DNA from: Pisolithus tinctorius
Taxonomy: Eukaryota > Basidiomycota > Agaricomycetes > Boletales > Pisolithaceae
Length of the DNA: 64,000 nucleotides
Direction: 5' to 3'
NCBI GenBank assembly: GCA_024663395.1
Contig: JANFAH010000014.1
Coordinates: 620,001 to 684,000 of the forward strand
Positions 23,298 through 33,265 of this stretch are shown one piece after another. Positions within the stretch are counted from its first letter, which is position 1; each line of letters starts with the position of its first letter. Below the pieces are notes generated by a model. The model saw only the letters and a list, made by a program, of their open reading frames with translations. It was not told the DNA's origin and ran no database searches. Position numbers and translations under genes: made by a program.

Positions 23298-24574
23298 TTG
23301 TCAGCGAAGTGACTGGACCCTCCGCAGAACATGCAGAGGTTTCCGTCTAGGCGACGCTTGCGTTCTTCCGGGGTAAGCTTTCCATCTTTGCCGAGTTTGC
23401 TAGGCTCGGGCTTAGATGAATTGCTGTTATTACTATTGCCCGGCTTCGATGAAGCTGGCTTGGGGGAAGAACCGGAGTTGTTATTGTTGCCGGTCTTGGT
23501 CTTTTCTTGACTGGTCTTGGACTGGTTATTGTTGGAACCTCCGGACTTGTTGTTGCTGGAGTTGGACGAGCCTTGGTGCTTACTCGCCCGCTGGACTTCT
23601 TCCTTGCGCTCCCAATAGCGCGCATCTATCTCCTGGGCGAGATGACGGAGCTCGTGTAGAGTCTGCGGTTTACCAACTCGACAGACTTCGTCCTTAATTC
23701 GGTCTGGGAGACCGGAATAGAAATGATGGCGCAGCGCACCGTCACCGTAGCCTCGGACTTGCGAAGCAAGCCGATTAAAGTCAACTACGTACTCATTAAT
23801 GCGCTGACTTTCCTTCATATGTAGATGGTCAAGCTGACTCTCGGCGTCAGTGACCGGGTCGTGGGGGCCAAAGGTGGTTTGCAGCTCTAGGACAAACTCC
23901 CTCCAGGAGTCCATCCAAAGAGGCCGGTCATCGGGGTCGTCGAGCCCGAGTAAGTCCGGCTCGAACCACTCTAAGGCCATGCCTTTGAGGTACGACTGGG
24001 CGAAGATGACCTTGGTGCGGTCGGTCCTGAAAGCCCGGGGTCGGTCTTGGAAGTTAAGTTCGCACTGGATGAAGAATGCGCGAAGCTTCTTGGGGTCGGT
24101 ACCATCAAAGGTATCAGGCTCGCGTAGCTTGGTCCTGCTTGAGGACTCAGGACTAGTACGGGTGTTGCGAGCCAACAGCTTGATGGCCTTTGCGAGACTA
24201 TCGAAGACCGCGACCGCGGGTTCGGTGTCTGGGTCTGGGAAGTCCGGATCGTCTTCTGGATCATCATCTTCCGGGTTATCATCACCGGGACCATTATCAT
24301 CGGGGTCATCATCGTCTGGGTTGTTGTCATCATCGTCGCCCGGCCCGTCATCGCCAGGGTCACCCTCGGGGATGGGAGCAGTGGGACGACGTGGGGTGGG
24401 GGTATTAGAGGTGCGGGCTGAAAAGCCCCTGAAGGGACTAACGGGATTTGGAGAGCACCTAGTGGTGCCCAAAGCAGCAAGTGCTGTTTCGCGGCGAGCC
24501 CCACTGGCTGAAGCGGAGTCGGGATTAGTGGCAGAGCGGCCACGGGGAGGTTGGAAGCGAGTCTTGGTTGCCAT
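23198..24574 (-). CDS. Gypsy A Gag (458 residues, intact)
   Basis: Structural protein that packages element RNA into cytoplasmic particles. The N-terminus is basic. An Asp/Pro-rich repeat (GDDDDNNPDDDDPDD) lies near residues 75-120. The retrotransposon gag domain contains KLREPDTFDGTDPKKLRAF, YLKGMALEWFEPDLL and LPDRIKDEVCRVGKP. A Ser/Asn-rich linker leads to one CCHC zinc knuckle, CMFCGGSSHFADKC, near residue 412. It ends at TAG 23198-23200, directly after a slippery A run. The pol frame overlaps its last 100 nt. No stop or shift is seen, unlike the gag of B and C. Confidence 0.93.
   Translation of the reverse strand: MATKTRFQPPRGRSATNPDSASASGARRETALAALGTTRCSPNPVSPFRGFSARTSNTPTPRRPTAPIPEGDPGDDGPGDDDDNNPDDDDPDDNGPGDDNPEDDDPEDDPDFPDPDTEPAVAVFDSLAKAIKLLARNTRTSPESSSRTKLREPDTFDGTDPKKLRAFFIQCELNFQDRPRAFRTDRTKVIFAQSYLKGMALEWFEPDLLGLDDPDDRPLWMDSWREFVLELQTTFGPHDPVTDAESQLDHLHMKESQRINEYVVDFNRLASQVRGYGDGALRHHFYSGLPDRIKDEVCRVGKPQTLHELRHLAQEIDARYWERKEEVQRASKHQGSSNSSNNKSGGSNNNQSKTSQEKTKTGNNNNSGSSPKPASSKPGNSNNSNSSKPEPSKLGKDGKLTPEERKRRLDGNLCMFCGGSSHFADKCPKKAGKAKARAAATTKAALASGSGTTPETKK
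23201..23207 (-). promoter_or_regulatory. Putative -1 frameshift site at gag/pol junction of Gypsy A
   Basis: Minus-strand heptamer A AAA AAA sits immediately before the gag stop TAG. Slipping back one base enters the pol frame at IGSGSQDS. The equivalent heptamer is kept at 33269-33275 (B) and 62555-62561 (C). Confidence 0.7.
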
Positions 24575-24612
24575 GATGGTTTAGACCCACACAAGTGGCG
24601 AGTCTGAAATAC

Positions 24613-25139
24613 TGTCAAGTACGAGGATTGTCCGGGTTGAGACCGGACCGGAGACCGAAGCGGGCGCGAGGCCGAGGGGTCGGGATCAGAGGTAAAGATG
24701 AAGGTACAGGTGGGTGGACTGTTTGGACTTAGTGACTGAGGGTACAGCGCTATTCCCTTGCGTGGGTCTCAGTCCGAGTCCGAGGCCGAGACGGGGTTAT
24801 CAGGAGATACTTAGTTGATTTCAGACTGAAGTCTACAGGCCGAGTATCTACGAGCTTATATACTAGAGTAGCTATAGTACGGAGACCGGTAATGCCAGTC
24901 TCGCAAGGATTGCTAAGAGGATTGGTAAGACAAGGATTACTAACGTATGACTAAGGTAACGGAGACCGGGACAGGTGGACCGGGGACAGGACCGGGGACA
25001 GGACTTAACCAAAATGACAGACACTGCAAAGCAGTGTCTACCGCGCTAGACCAACTGGAGATGCGGGACAGGCGAGGCCGAGGCCGGACTGAGTGAGTGC
25101 GAGGCCGAGTCCGGCCAGAGTCGAGGCACGACTATGACA
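24613..25139 (-). repeat. Gypsy A 5' LTR (527 bp)
   Basis: Same length as the left LTR with seven substitutions. Minus-strand TATATAAG at 24855-24862 is the probable start-site TATA box. The sequence next to it inside the element reads GTATTTCAGACTC on the minus strand. Gypsy B has the same and C a similar leader, but I could not match it to a tRNA, so the priming mode is unknown. Confidence 0.95.
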
Positions 25140-25144
25140 GGTTA

Positions 25145-25229
25145 AGGCTGGGACCAGGGCAAGGGTTGGATGGGACCAGTTGAGACTGGGGTAGAGCTGG
25201 TCTGGGGTGGTCTGGGCATGGTCATGACA
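25145..25229 (-). repeat. Gypsy B 3' LTR, second part
   Basis: Continues the LTR cut at 17571, matches 35198-35282, and ends GGTCATGACA at 25229 followed by the polypurine tract. Confidence 0.92.
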
Positions 25230-25361
25230 GTATCCCCCTCTTGGAGCCAAGCCCATGAGGCTCCAATAAGGACAATGCTGGGATCAAAAGTTTTGTGTCT
25301 GACCTTGAAAACTGGTGGACTTAAGACTGGTTCACCCCAGGTTTGGTTCTTCACTTCAACA

Positions 25362-25735
25362 TGTCTATTTGCCAGTCCAGAACACCCTACAACCAAGAAC
25401 TCCTGCCCAACCTGACCTGGGCAACAAGTGAAGAGCTGCAAGTTGGCAGCAATGATGATGACAAGGCCATCTGGGGCAAGTTGGCCGAACACAAGAGGCA
25501 CAAGGCGAAGGTGCAGGAGGAAGCCCAGCTGGCTGAAGAAGCCTGGTTGGAGGCTGAGAGGCAGGAGCAAGCCTGGCTCGAAGAGGAAAGGGCATGTGCA
25601 GAGGCAGAGGCACAGAGGGTAGAGGCTGTGTGCCAGGCTGAAGAAGCCAGAAAGGCAGAGGAGAGCTGGTGGGCAGATGCCTTAGTGAGTAGTTCAACCG
25701 GTAGAGTACTGTTTCTTCTTGTATGCACATGCCTG
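25362..25735 (+). pseudogene. Remnant of the antisense accessory gene in Gypsy B
   Basis: MSICQSRTPYNQELL opens a frame that continues into the same charged coiled coil as Gypsy A's accessory gene (EEAWLEAERQEQAWLEEERA). It lies in the same place and orientation, between the 3' LTR and the end of pol. The Zn2Cys6 part and acidic tail are missing: after the coiled coil the sequence jumps to the 3' untranslated part, consistent with an internal deletion. Many Arg and Glu codons have become Trp, Gln or Ala relative to A. Its presence in a diverged element argues that the gene belongs to this Gypsy lineage. Confidence 0.65.
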
Positions 25736-27537
25736 TGAATGCCATCCCTGGTTCCAGTTCTAAGGTGTGAAAGAAAAACAAATAAAGGAAAAGTAGGGGA
25801 AATCAAGACATAGTAACTACGAGATAGGAGAAACAGATAAGGGGAAAAGAAAACTTGAGACCAGTTCTAGATTATTTCTTGAAAGGACCAGGTTTGTCTG
25901 GGTACCGGTCATGATATTCTTGGACGAGTTCAGAGGTGTTGTCCAGCTCTGTAGCTAATACCCAGGTGGTTTCTTCATCAGTTCCCTCATAACCAGTCCA
26001 CCAGACCAGGTACTGCAACCAACACTTTCTGCGCCAGTTGACCTTCGAATCAAGTATCTCTGCTACTTCAAATTCTAAGTTGCCGTTGACATCTACTGGT
26101 GGGGGTGGAGGTTGAGTCCGGTTGGGTATGGTATTTGGGATGGCCAGTTCGAGCTGGGATATGTGGAAGACCAGGTGTACAGTGCACATAGAGTCTGGTA
26201 AATGCAGGGTGAATGAGTGAGAGCTGGCCTGGGCTATTATGGGATAGGGCCCAAGGTTCTTCTCACTCAGTTTCTTGGAGGGCCAGGTTGACTGGAAATA
26301 CTTGGCTTTTACATAGACACTGTCACCCACTTTGAAGTCTGGGGCTGACATATGCTTAGCATCTGCTGGTCCCTGGTAGCATTGCTGGGTGAGAGCCATT
26401 TCTTCACATAGGTACTGGTGCAGTGAATCTAAGTCGACTGCATAATCACAAGCCCAGTTAGATGTGAGGTCATGCTCAGGGAAGACCAATATATTAGGGT
26501 GGTAACCCTTATTAGTGAAGAAGGGTGATAGTCTGGTCATAGTGCTGGGTGCATTGTTGTAAGCAAACTTGGCCAATGGTAGTAACTCGGCCCAGTTATC
26601 CTGTTGGTAGTTACAGTAGACCCAGAGATATTGTTCAAGGGTCTGGTTGGTGTGCTCTGTCTGACCATCCCCCTCTGGGTGATACCCAGAGGTGAAGTGT
26701 AGATGTATGTCTAGAGCTTTACCTAGAGACCAGAAGAAGTGGGACACAAACTCTGATCCCCAGTCTGAGGTTACATGGGCTGGTACACCATGCTTAGAGA
26801 ACATGTGAATGAGGAAGAGCTTGGCGAGCTCAGGGGCTGTGATGGTGTCATGAGTAGGTATGAAGATGGCTTGTTTTGAGAGCTGGTCGACCATGACAAG
26901 GATGGTGGTAAAGCTGGTTGAGCCCAGGAGTTGCTCTATGAAATCCATCGAGATGGAATTCCACAGCTTCTCTGGCACTGGGAGTTGTTTGAGTAGGCCA
27001 TAAGGCCAGTGGTGGGGTACCTTGGCCTGGGCACAGGTAGTACAGGGCTGGACATAGTCTTTGACAAATGTCCTTAGGCCAGGCCAAGTGTATTTGTGCC
27101 AGATGAGCTCTAGAGTTCTGTTCTGGCTGAAGTGGCCAGATAAAGGATGATCATGTTTAAACCTCAAGACACGAAGGTGAAGGTCATTAGAGTCTGGTAC
27201 ATAGATTCTTCCATCTAGACAGAGGAAGCCAGTGTCATCAACTGACCACCAGGAATCTGATGTGTCTGAGAACTGGACTTGGGTGACTGGGTCTGAGGGT
27301 AGGGCTGAGAGAATATCATTATGCAGCTTCTCCATGTCCATCAGTGCAACAGCATGTAGGACTGGGTATTCAAGGTAGGTGGCACACAGGGAGGTGGCTA
27401 GCTGTTCCTGCATGAAGACCAGTCTGAGGTTCTGTGGGTTGACCTGGGCATAGTCACTATCCCCCTCTTTGGGGTAGATGTCCCATCATCTAGTTAGGGC
27501 ATCAGGCTTAGCACTGAGCTTACTGGGTCTGAACCGG

Positions 27538-29397
27538 TGTCACACACCAAAGGTGTTGTGGACATGGTTACAGCTGACTCTGCCTAACTTGTTGACGAGT
27601 TGTGCACAATGCCCAAGCATGCAGATGAAGACTAAAGGCCTCATGCGTAGAAAGACTGTTGGACGTGAACAGTCATCCTTCGCACAAGAACGAGTCGTCA
27701 GTGCTAAAGAGAAAAGAGGAAGCGAGTTAAGCGTGCATTAAAGGTTTTTAGCGCCCGTGTATGGCATTCCGGTTTTCGTCGTATCTCCACCATTTCCAAA
27801 GATATCGACTCCATTCCCATGCTCGCTTAAAGTGCTCAGCCCCACGATTCTTCCTTCCAAATTTGGAGAGGATCCTCGCACCCTGCGCATTTCTACAGCA
27901 CTACATCCATCAGACGCTCATTTCGCTAAGTCCATCAATCATGGCCACCTCTTCATCAATCATCTCACTTGTCTCATTTGCCAGAGACAGTGGCTATGTA
28001 TATCTGCCAGGCGTTCCCACCAGCTTCCGTCCTGAAGCCCCCTGGTTCATCCTGTCGTTGTCAGCCCCATCTCGTCCCATGCAGCTTGGTCAGCATGTTC
28101 TCCTTGTCAGTATGACTTCCAGAAGGACGTTCTTTGGTCGCCTCAGGTCTGTCACTCGGTTAGAAAGGTCTTATGTGGTCATTTCAGTCTCCCCAGTTGA
28201 TGAAGCATATGGATCGTTCCTCCCTGCTCCCTGCACTGTCTTTGTTCCAGTCTCGTCCATCATTCTTCCCACATTGCGACAGCTGCAGTATAATCTACTG
28301 TCCTCCAGCCTCCCTGATCACATTCATGACGAGTATGACATGCATCTTGCCTTCTTACTGCAAGATCCAGCAGAGGACGTCCCCCCTTCTCCTCCTCCTC
28401 CATCAGAGCCCTGTTCATGAAGTTTTTGTTAAGTTCGCTGAGAGGATGGAAGGGTGGGAGACGTGATTGCGTATGCTCTCATTGCCCCACAGACCCCCAA
28501 CGCCCTAGCCCCCTTTGACACCTGACTCATGCCCTTCAATTCTGGAATTAATACTTCCCTATCTGGAAACACCATCCATCTGTCATGCCATCTTTGGATC
28601 TAGAGATGTCTCTGCCGAGATCTAACTTGCATCGCCACCCCCTAATGTGATAACAGTGCACTTACTCAGTTTCTGATTCTATTTGACTCGTTTTGTGATA
28701 TTTTGACTATCCTTGACTCGTTCATTGCCAATACTTACCAATCTTCTTTGCTTGCTTACTTTTCATTTCTTGCTTACTCATCATGATTACTCAGTCCTTA
28801 CTCATTACTTACCAAGTGTTTGTGCCTTGTTTGTCACAAGCTGTGCTCCCCCCTCAGTATATAAACCCCCATGTACTTAGCTACCCACAATCAATCAGAA
28901 TCAATTCAGAAGTCACTCAGCAGCCAGTTCAGTGCATATCTTGTCATTGACAGTTGAGGCTCATTCGGAAGAGTCTATCTGTCTCCATTCATATCATTGG
29001 TAGTTGCGGCTCTACAAAAGGGTCTATCTACCTCCATCATTCATCTGAAGCTTCATCCCCACTTAGTTAGCAAGTCCTGCTTAGTCATCCATCCACTCCT
29101 GCATAACTCGTCATCGACTTGCGCCAGGAGCACATTTTATCAAAGTCCATTACTCCAAGAAGTCCTTTTGGCTGAACACCTTCACTCTGTTCAGCATCCC
29201 CTCCTCAGTCATCATCCATTCATCTACTCCTGCATAACTCGTTGTTGACTTGCGCTAGGAGCACCCTGCCATTGAAGTTTCCCCCTCTTAGGTTTCTGCA
29301 CTCCAGGTTCTGTGGAGGCACACCACCACTCGCTTTACATTTGTCTTTTGTGTTGGTTTTAGTTGGTTTTCACCACCTTTCCACACTTTGACTCACA
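27538..29397 (+). mobile_element. LTR-like insertion 1 with internal ORF (1860 bp, TSD CCGG)
   Basis: Starts TGTCACACACC and ends TTTGACTCACA, with CCGG on both sides (27534-27537, 29398-29401), inside Gypsy B pol. It has TG..CA ends, a TATATAAA box at 28858-28865 in the last third and about 500 nt after it, as in a long LTR. It carries the ORF at 27941-28420 upstream of the TATA box. A related copy lies at 29839-31646. It may be a solo LTR of an unknown element or a non-autonomous element. Confidence 0.8.
27941..28420 (+). CDS. Unknown 159-residue protein encoded in LTR-like insertion 1
   Basis: I do not recognise the family. The frame runs from ATG 27941 (MATSSSIISLV) to TGA 28418-28420. 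The middle looks beta-strand rich: GQHVLLVSMTSRRTFFGRL and YVVISVSP, then GSFLPAPCTVFVPVSSI, which could be a small barrel. The C-terminus is helical (IHDEYDMHLAFLLQD) and ends Pro/Ser-rich. There is no signal peptide or membrane segment. The copy at 30212-30691 has the same length and aligns without gaps. The gene lies in the part of the LTR that would be U3. Confidence 0.55.
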   Translation: MATSSSIISLVSFARDSGYVYLPGVPTSFRPEAPWFILSLSAPSRPMQLGQHVLLVSMTSRRTFFGRLRSVTRLERSYVVISVSPVDEAYGSFLPAPCTVFVPVSSIILPTLRQLQYNLLSSSLPDHIHDEYDMHLAFLLQDPAEDVPPSPPPPSEPCS

Positions 29398-29838
29398 CCG
29401 GATAACCATATTGAATTGTGACAGAAACTCAGACCAGTGCACCTGGCACTGGGTTAATACCTTCGAGGTGGAGAAGTACTCCAGGTTCTTGTGATCAGTG
29501 ACAATGTCAACCGGTACTGCAGAGCCTTCTAAGTAATGCTGCCATGTCCAGAATGCCTTGAAGATCATGAGTAATTCCTTATCATGGGTGTCATAATTTA
29601 GCTCTGGGGCTGTTAATGTGCAAGAGTAGAATGCAACTGGCTGGATTTGACCATCACCACTGGTGATGGACAGAATACTGGCTATGGCATAGTCAGAAGC
29701 ATCAGTCTCGATGGTAATGGGAGCTTCCAGGGAAAAGTGAGTTAGGACCAGGGCAGAAGTGAATGCCTGCTTGAGTTTATTGAAAGACTGGGGCACTCCT
29801 CAGAAAAATTCCAGGGAGCACCTTTGTGTGTCAACTGG

Positions 29839-31646
29839 TGTCACACACCAAAGGTGTTTGGTGAGGTGGACATGGATACAGCTGATGAATGGAGATGAAG
29901 ACCACAGCTCTCATGTGAAGAAGGACAGCCAGAAATGTCGGCAGTCATCCCTTGCACAAGAATGAGTTGTCAATGCCAAAGAAAAAGAAGGGAGTGAGTT
30001 AAGCGCTGGTCAAAATTCTTAAGTGCCCGTGTATGGCATTCCAGTTTTTGACATATCTCCACCATTTCTGCAGATACCGAAACCATTCCCACACTCACTT
30101 GTAGTGCTCAGCCACATGATCCTACCTTCCAAAATTGGAAAGGATTTGCACACTCCACATGTTTCTACAGCACTCCCTCCAAAAGACACTCATTTTGCTA
30201 ATTCTTCTGATATGGCCACCTCCACATCAATCATTTCGCTTGTCCCCTTTGCTAGGGACCATGGCTACATATATCTACCAGGAGTTCCTATCAGCTTCCG
30301 TCCTGAAGTGTCCTGGTACATCCCATCCTCATCTGCCCCCTCTCAGCCCATCCAGCTTGGACAGTGCATTCGTTTTGTCAGTATGACCTCTAGGAGGACA
30401 TTCTTTGGTCGCCTCAGGTCTGTCATTCACTTGGAAAGGTCTTATGTGGTTGTTTCAGTCTCTCCAGTCCAAGAAGCATATGGATCCTTCCTCCCTGCTC
30501 CCTGCAACATCTTCATACCAGTCTCATCCATCATTCTCCCAAAATTGTGACAGCTACAGTATAATCTACTGTTCTCTACTCTCCCTGATCGCATCCATGA
30601 CGAGTATGATGCACATCTTGCCTCCTTGTTGCAAGATACAGCAGAAGATGCTCCCCCTTCATCCTCTCTTCCATCAGAGCCTCATTCATGAAGTTTTTAT
30701 TTGCTTCACTGAGAGGATGGTTTGGGGGGGAAAGTTGTGATCCCCTATGCTCCTGTCACCCCACAGACCCCCAAAGCTTGACCCCTGTTGACATCTGACT
30801 CACCCTGTCCACTTTTGGATGTACTATATTGGCATCAGATCAGCACTGCCTCTCTGTCATCCTACCTTGGCCTAGAAGCGATCCCTTCAAGATGTGACAT
30901 GCACAGCCTCCCCCTAATGTGATTCCAGTGCGCTTTCCCAGTTTCTGACTTTACTTGACTCATACTTTGACATCCTGACTGTCTTTGACTCACTTATTGC
31001 CAATACTTACCAGTCTTTTGGCCTTGCTTACTGATTCTTCACTTTTTGGCTTACTTATCCTTACCAATGCTCACCAATGCTTTCTAAGATGATTACCCAC
31101 CGCTTACATTCCTTACTCATCAGTTACCAATCACTTACCAAGTGTTTGCACCTTGTTTTCCATAGGCAACGCCCCTGTACTGTATATAATCACTGTACTT
31201 AGATAGCTAAAAAAGAAGACATCAGAGAGCCCCTCTTGCTCGCATTTTATCATCTCTCAGTAAATCATTCATCAGCTTCGATAGTTGAGACTTTATTAAG
31301 GGTCTAGCTATCGTCTACTTCACTTATTATCATCTATCATCAATCTACTTCACTCCAAGTCCTCCCTGAGCTCAGTGCAGCTCAGGACATCAAATTAAGT
31401 CGCCATCCATCCTTCTGTAGGCTGACAGCAGTCTACCCTATCACATTCTATCGCATTCCTGCTCCTTCTTCATCAGGAGCATCCCCAATCCTCAGCACTT
31501 GTCTTTGAGTGTTATAGCTTGCAAAAACCCTCCCAAATCAAAGGTTCTACCATCTAGGTACCGCATAGGCACACCACCACTTGCTCTTTTTGTCTTTTGT
31601 GTTGGTTTTGGTTGGTTTCCACCACTGAACCACACTTTGACTCACA
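29839..31646 (+). mobile_element. LTR-like insertion 2 with internal ORF (1808 bp, TSD CTGG/CCGG)
   Basis: Same termini as insertion 1 (TGTCACACACC, TTTGACTCACA). It is flanked by CTGG (29835-29838) and CCGG (31647-31650), a CCGG duplication with one CpG-type change. TATATAAT at 31183-31190 matches the TATA position of copy 1. It lies 433 bp from copy 1 within Gypsy B pol, in the same orientation. Confidence 0.8.
30212..30691 (+). pseudogene. Second copy of the 159-codon unknown ORF, one stop
   Basis: Collinear with 27941-28420 over 480 nt without indels (MATSTSIISLV, RRTFFGRLRSV, GSFLPAPCN). A TGA at 30548-30550 replaces the CGA Arg codon of copy 1, after which the same frame runs to TGA 30689-30691. 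Amino-acid differences are many but conservative. Confidence 0.6.
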
Positions 31647-33265
31647 CCGGGTTAAAGGTACCACTATGTCCGAATAGTTAAAAATGAACTGGTGATAGAA
31701 ATTGGCAAAGCCCAGGAAGGACTGAATGTCCTTTACCTTCTGGGGCTCAGGCCAGTTGCAGATAGCTTTGACCTTCTCTGAAGACATGGTAAGACCAGTT
31801 GGGGACAAGTGGTAACCCAAGTATTCCACAGAGTCTGAGTGGAATTCACACTTCTCTGGTTTGGCATACAGGCCATGCAACTGGAGCTGGCGAAGAACCT
31901 CCCGGATGTGCTGCTTGTGTGATGACTCATCTCCAGAGTAGATTAAGATGTCGTCAAGGTAGATGACAATGCAGACATCTAGCATATCTGCAAAGATTGA
32001 GTTGATGAACTGCTGGAAGGTGGCTGGGGCATTGGTAAGGCCGAAAGGCATCACCAACCACTCATAGGACCCATAGTGCATTCTAAAAGCCATTTTCCAC
32101 TCATCACCAGGTGCAATCTGGACAAGATGGTATGCATGCCTTAAGTCAATCTTAGTGTAGATTTTGGTGTGACTAGGGGAGTCAAGTAGATCAGATATTA
32201 GTGGTAGGGGATACCGGTCTTTCTTGGTGAGCTTGTTAAGGCCCCAGAAGTCAACACATAACTGGAGTGAATCATCCTTCTTTTTTACAAAAAGGACCGG
32301 TGCAGCATAGGGGGAAGAAGTGGGCTGGATGAAACCAGTAGTCAGGTTTTTGTCGATGAAGGCCCAGAGAGCTTGTAGCTTGACCAGGGATAGTGAGTAG
32401 ATGGTTCCTATGGGTGGAGTAGCACCCTCTTCCAACTTGATCTTAAGGTCATACTCCCAGTGTGGGGGGAGAGTAGAAGCCTTGGCCTTGCTAAAGACAT
32501 CAGCAAAATCATGGTAGTCCTTTGGTACACTGGCCAGGTCTGGTGGAGGACTGGTAGAAGTAGACTGGGCCAGGGCTGGGTCCAATGGATGAGGTTGGAA
32601 TTGGGTAGATCCCTCTAGCTTGCAAGCATGTACATATGCAGCTGCATTGATCAGGGCGATAGGGGGAGCTTTCAGGGGGGTGCGAACCGGTGAGTCAACA
32701 GATGGTACAGATGGCACAGGGCCAGGGTTGGGTTGGTTGGGTAGACCAGGTTTGGGAATACTGGTTAAGACCAGTATGGCAGGGGGTGTTGATGGGGTTG
32801 GCATTCCTCCTGTAGATGTCTGGAAAGTTAGACTGCTCAATACCCAATCAATTGATGGATTGTAGTGGGTGAGCCAGTCATGTCCAAGGACTATCTTACA
32901 TTCGGAATCCAATGGGGCTAGAAACAGGGTTACCAGGGTGACATTGCCAGTCGCAAATTGAACTGAAAGATCTACTGCTTGGGTGATAACGAAACTTGAT
33001 GACCCATCAAAGAGCCAGAGTTGGATAGGGGACATGGGATAAGGGGCAAAAGAGTGTTGATTAACAAAATCTTTATCTATGAAACTATGTGTGGAGCCAG
33101 AGTCCACTAGAGTATGAAACCAGGGTAAATCATGACTGACAATAGAAACATGGGGGGTTAACGAGTTTGGATTAGAAAGAGCAGATGTGTTGAGATGAGC
33201 CTCCATGGGTGCACAGCTGGAGTCAATGCAGTGCTCAGTCTGTGTGGAGTCCCGAGAGCTGCTAC

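Larger units (their letters stand above)
17572..25139 (-). mobile_element. Gypsy A: young CpG-rich chromodomain Ty3/Gypsy element (7568 bp)
   Basis: Two 527-bp LTRs (17572-18098, 24613-25139) differ at seven positions. TSD GGTTA lies at 17567-17571 and 25140-25144. Minus-strand genes are gag (24574-23198) and pol (23297-19482) in the -1 frame with protease, RT, RNase H, integrase and a C-terminal chromodomain. A plus-strand spliced gene (18236-19299) lies between pol and the 3' LTR. Chromodomains steer integration towards heterochromatin in this lineage. pol has four in-frame stops, so this copy is not autonomous as sequenced. It landed inside the LTR of Gypsy B. Confidence 0.95.

Noticed and set aside
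23850..24584. 244-codon plus-strand Ser/Gly-rich frame
   Set aside because: It is the antisense of the Asp/Pro-rich part of Gypsy A gag and exists only because of that composition.
27538..29397. Interpretation as a terminal-inverted-repeat DNA transposon
   Set aside because: Outside the palindromic CCGG target only TGT/ACA is inverted, and the TATA position and TG..CA ends fit an LTR better. The alternative stays open because no full element is seen.
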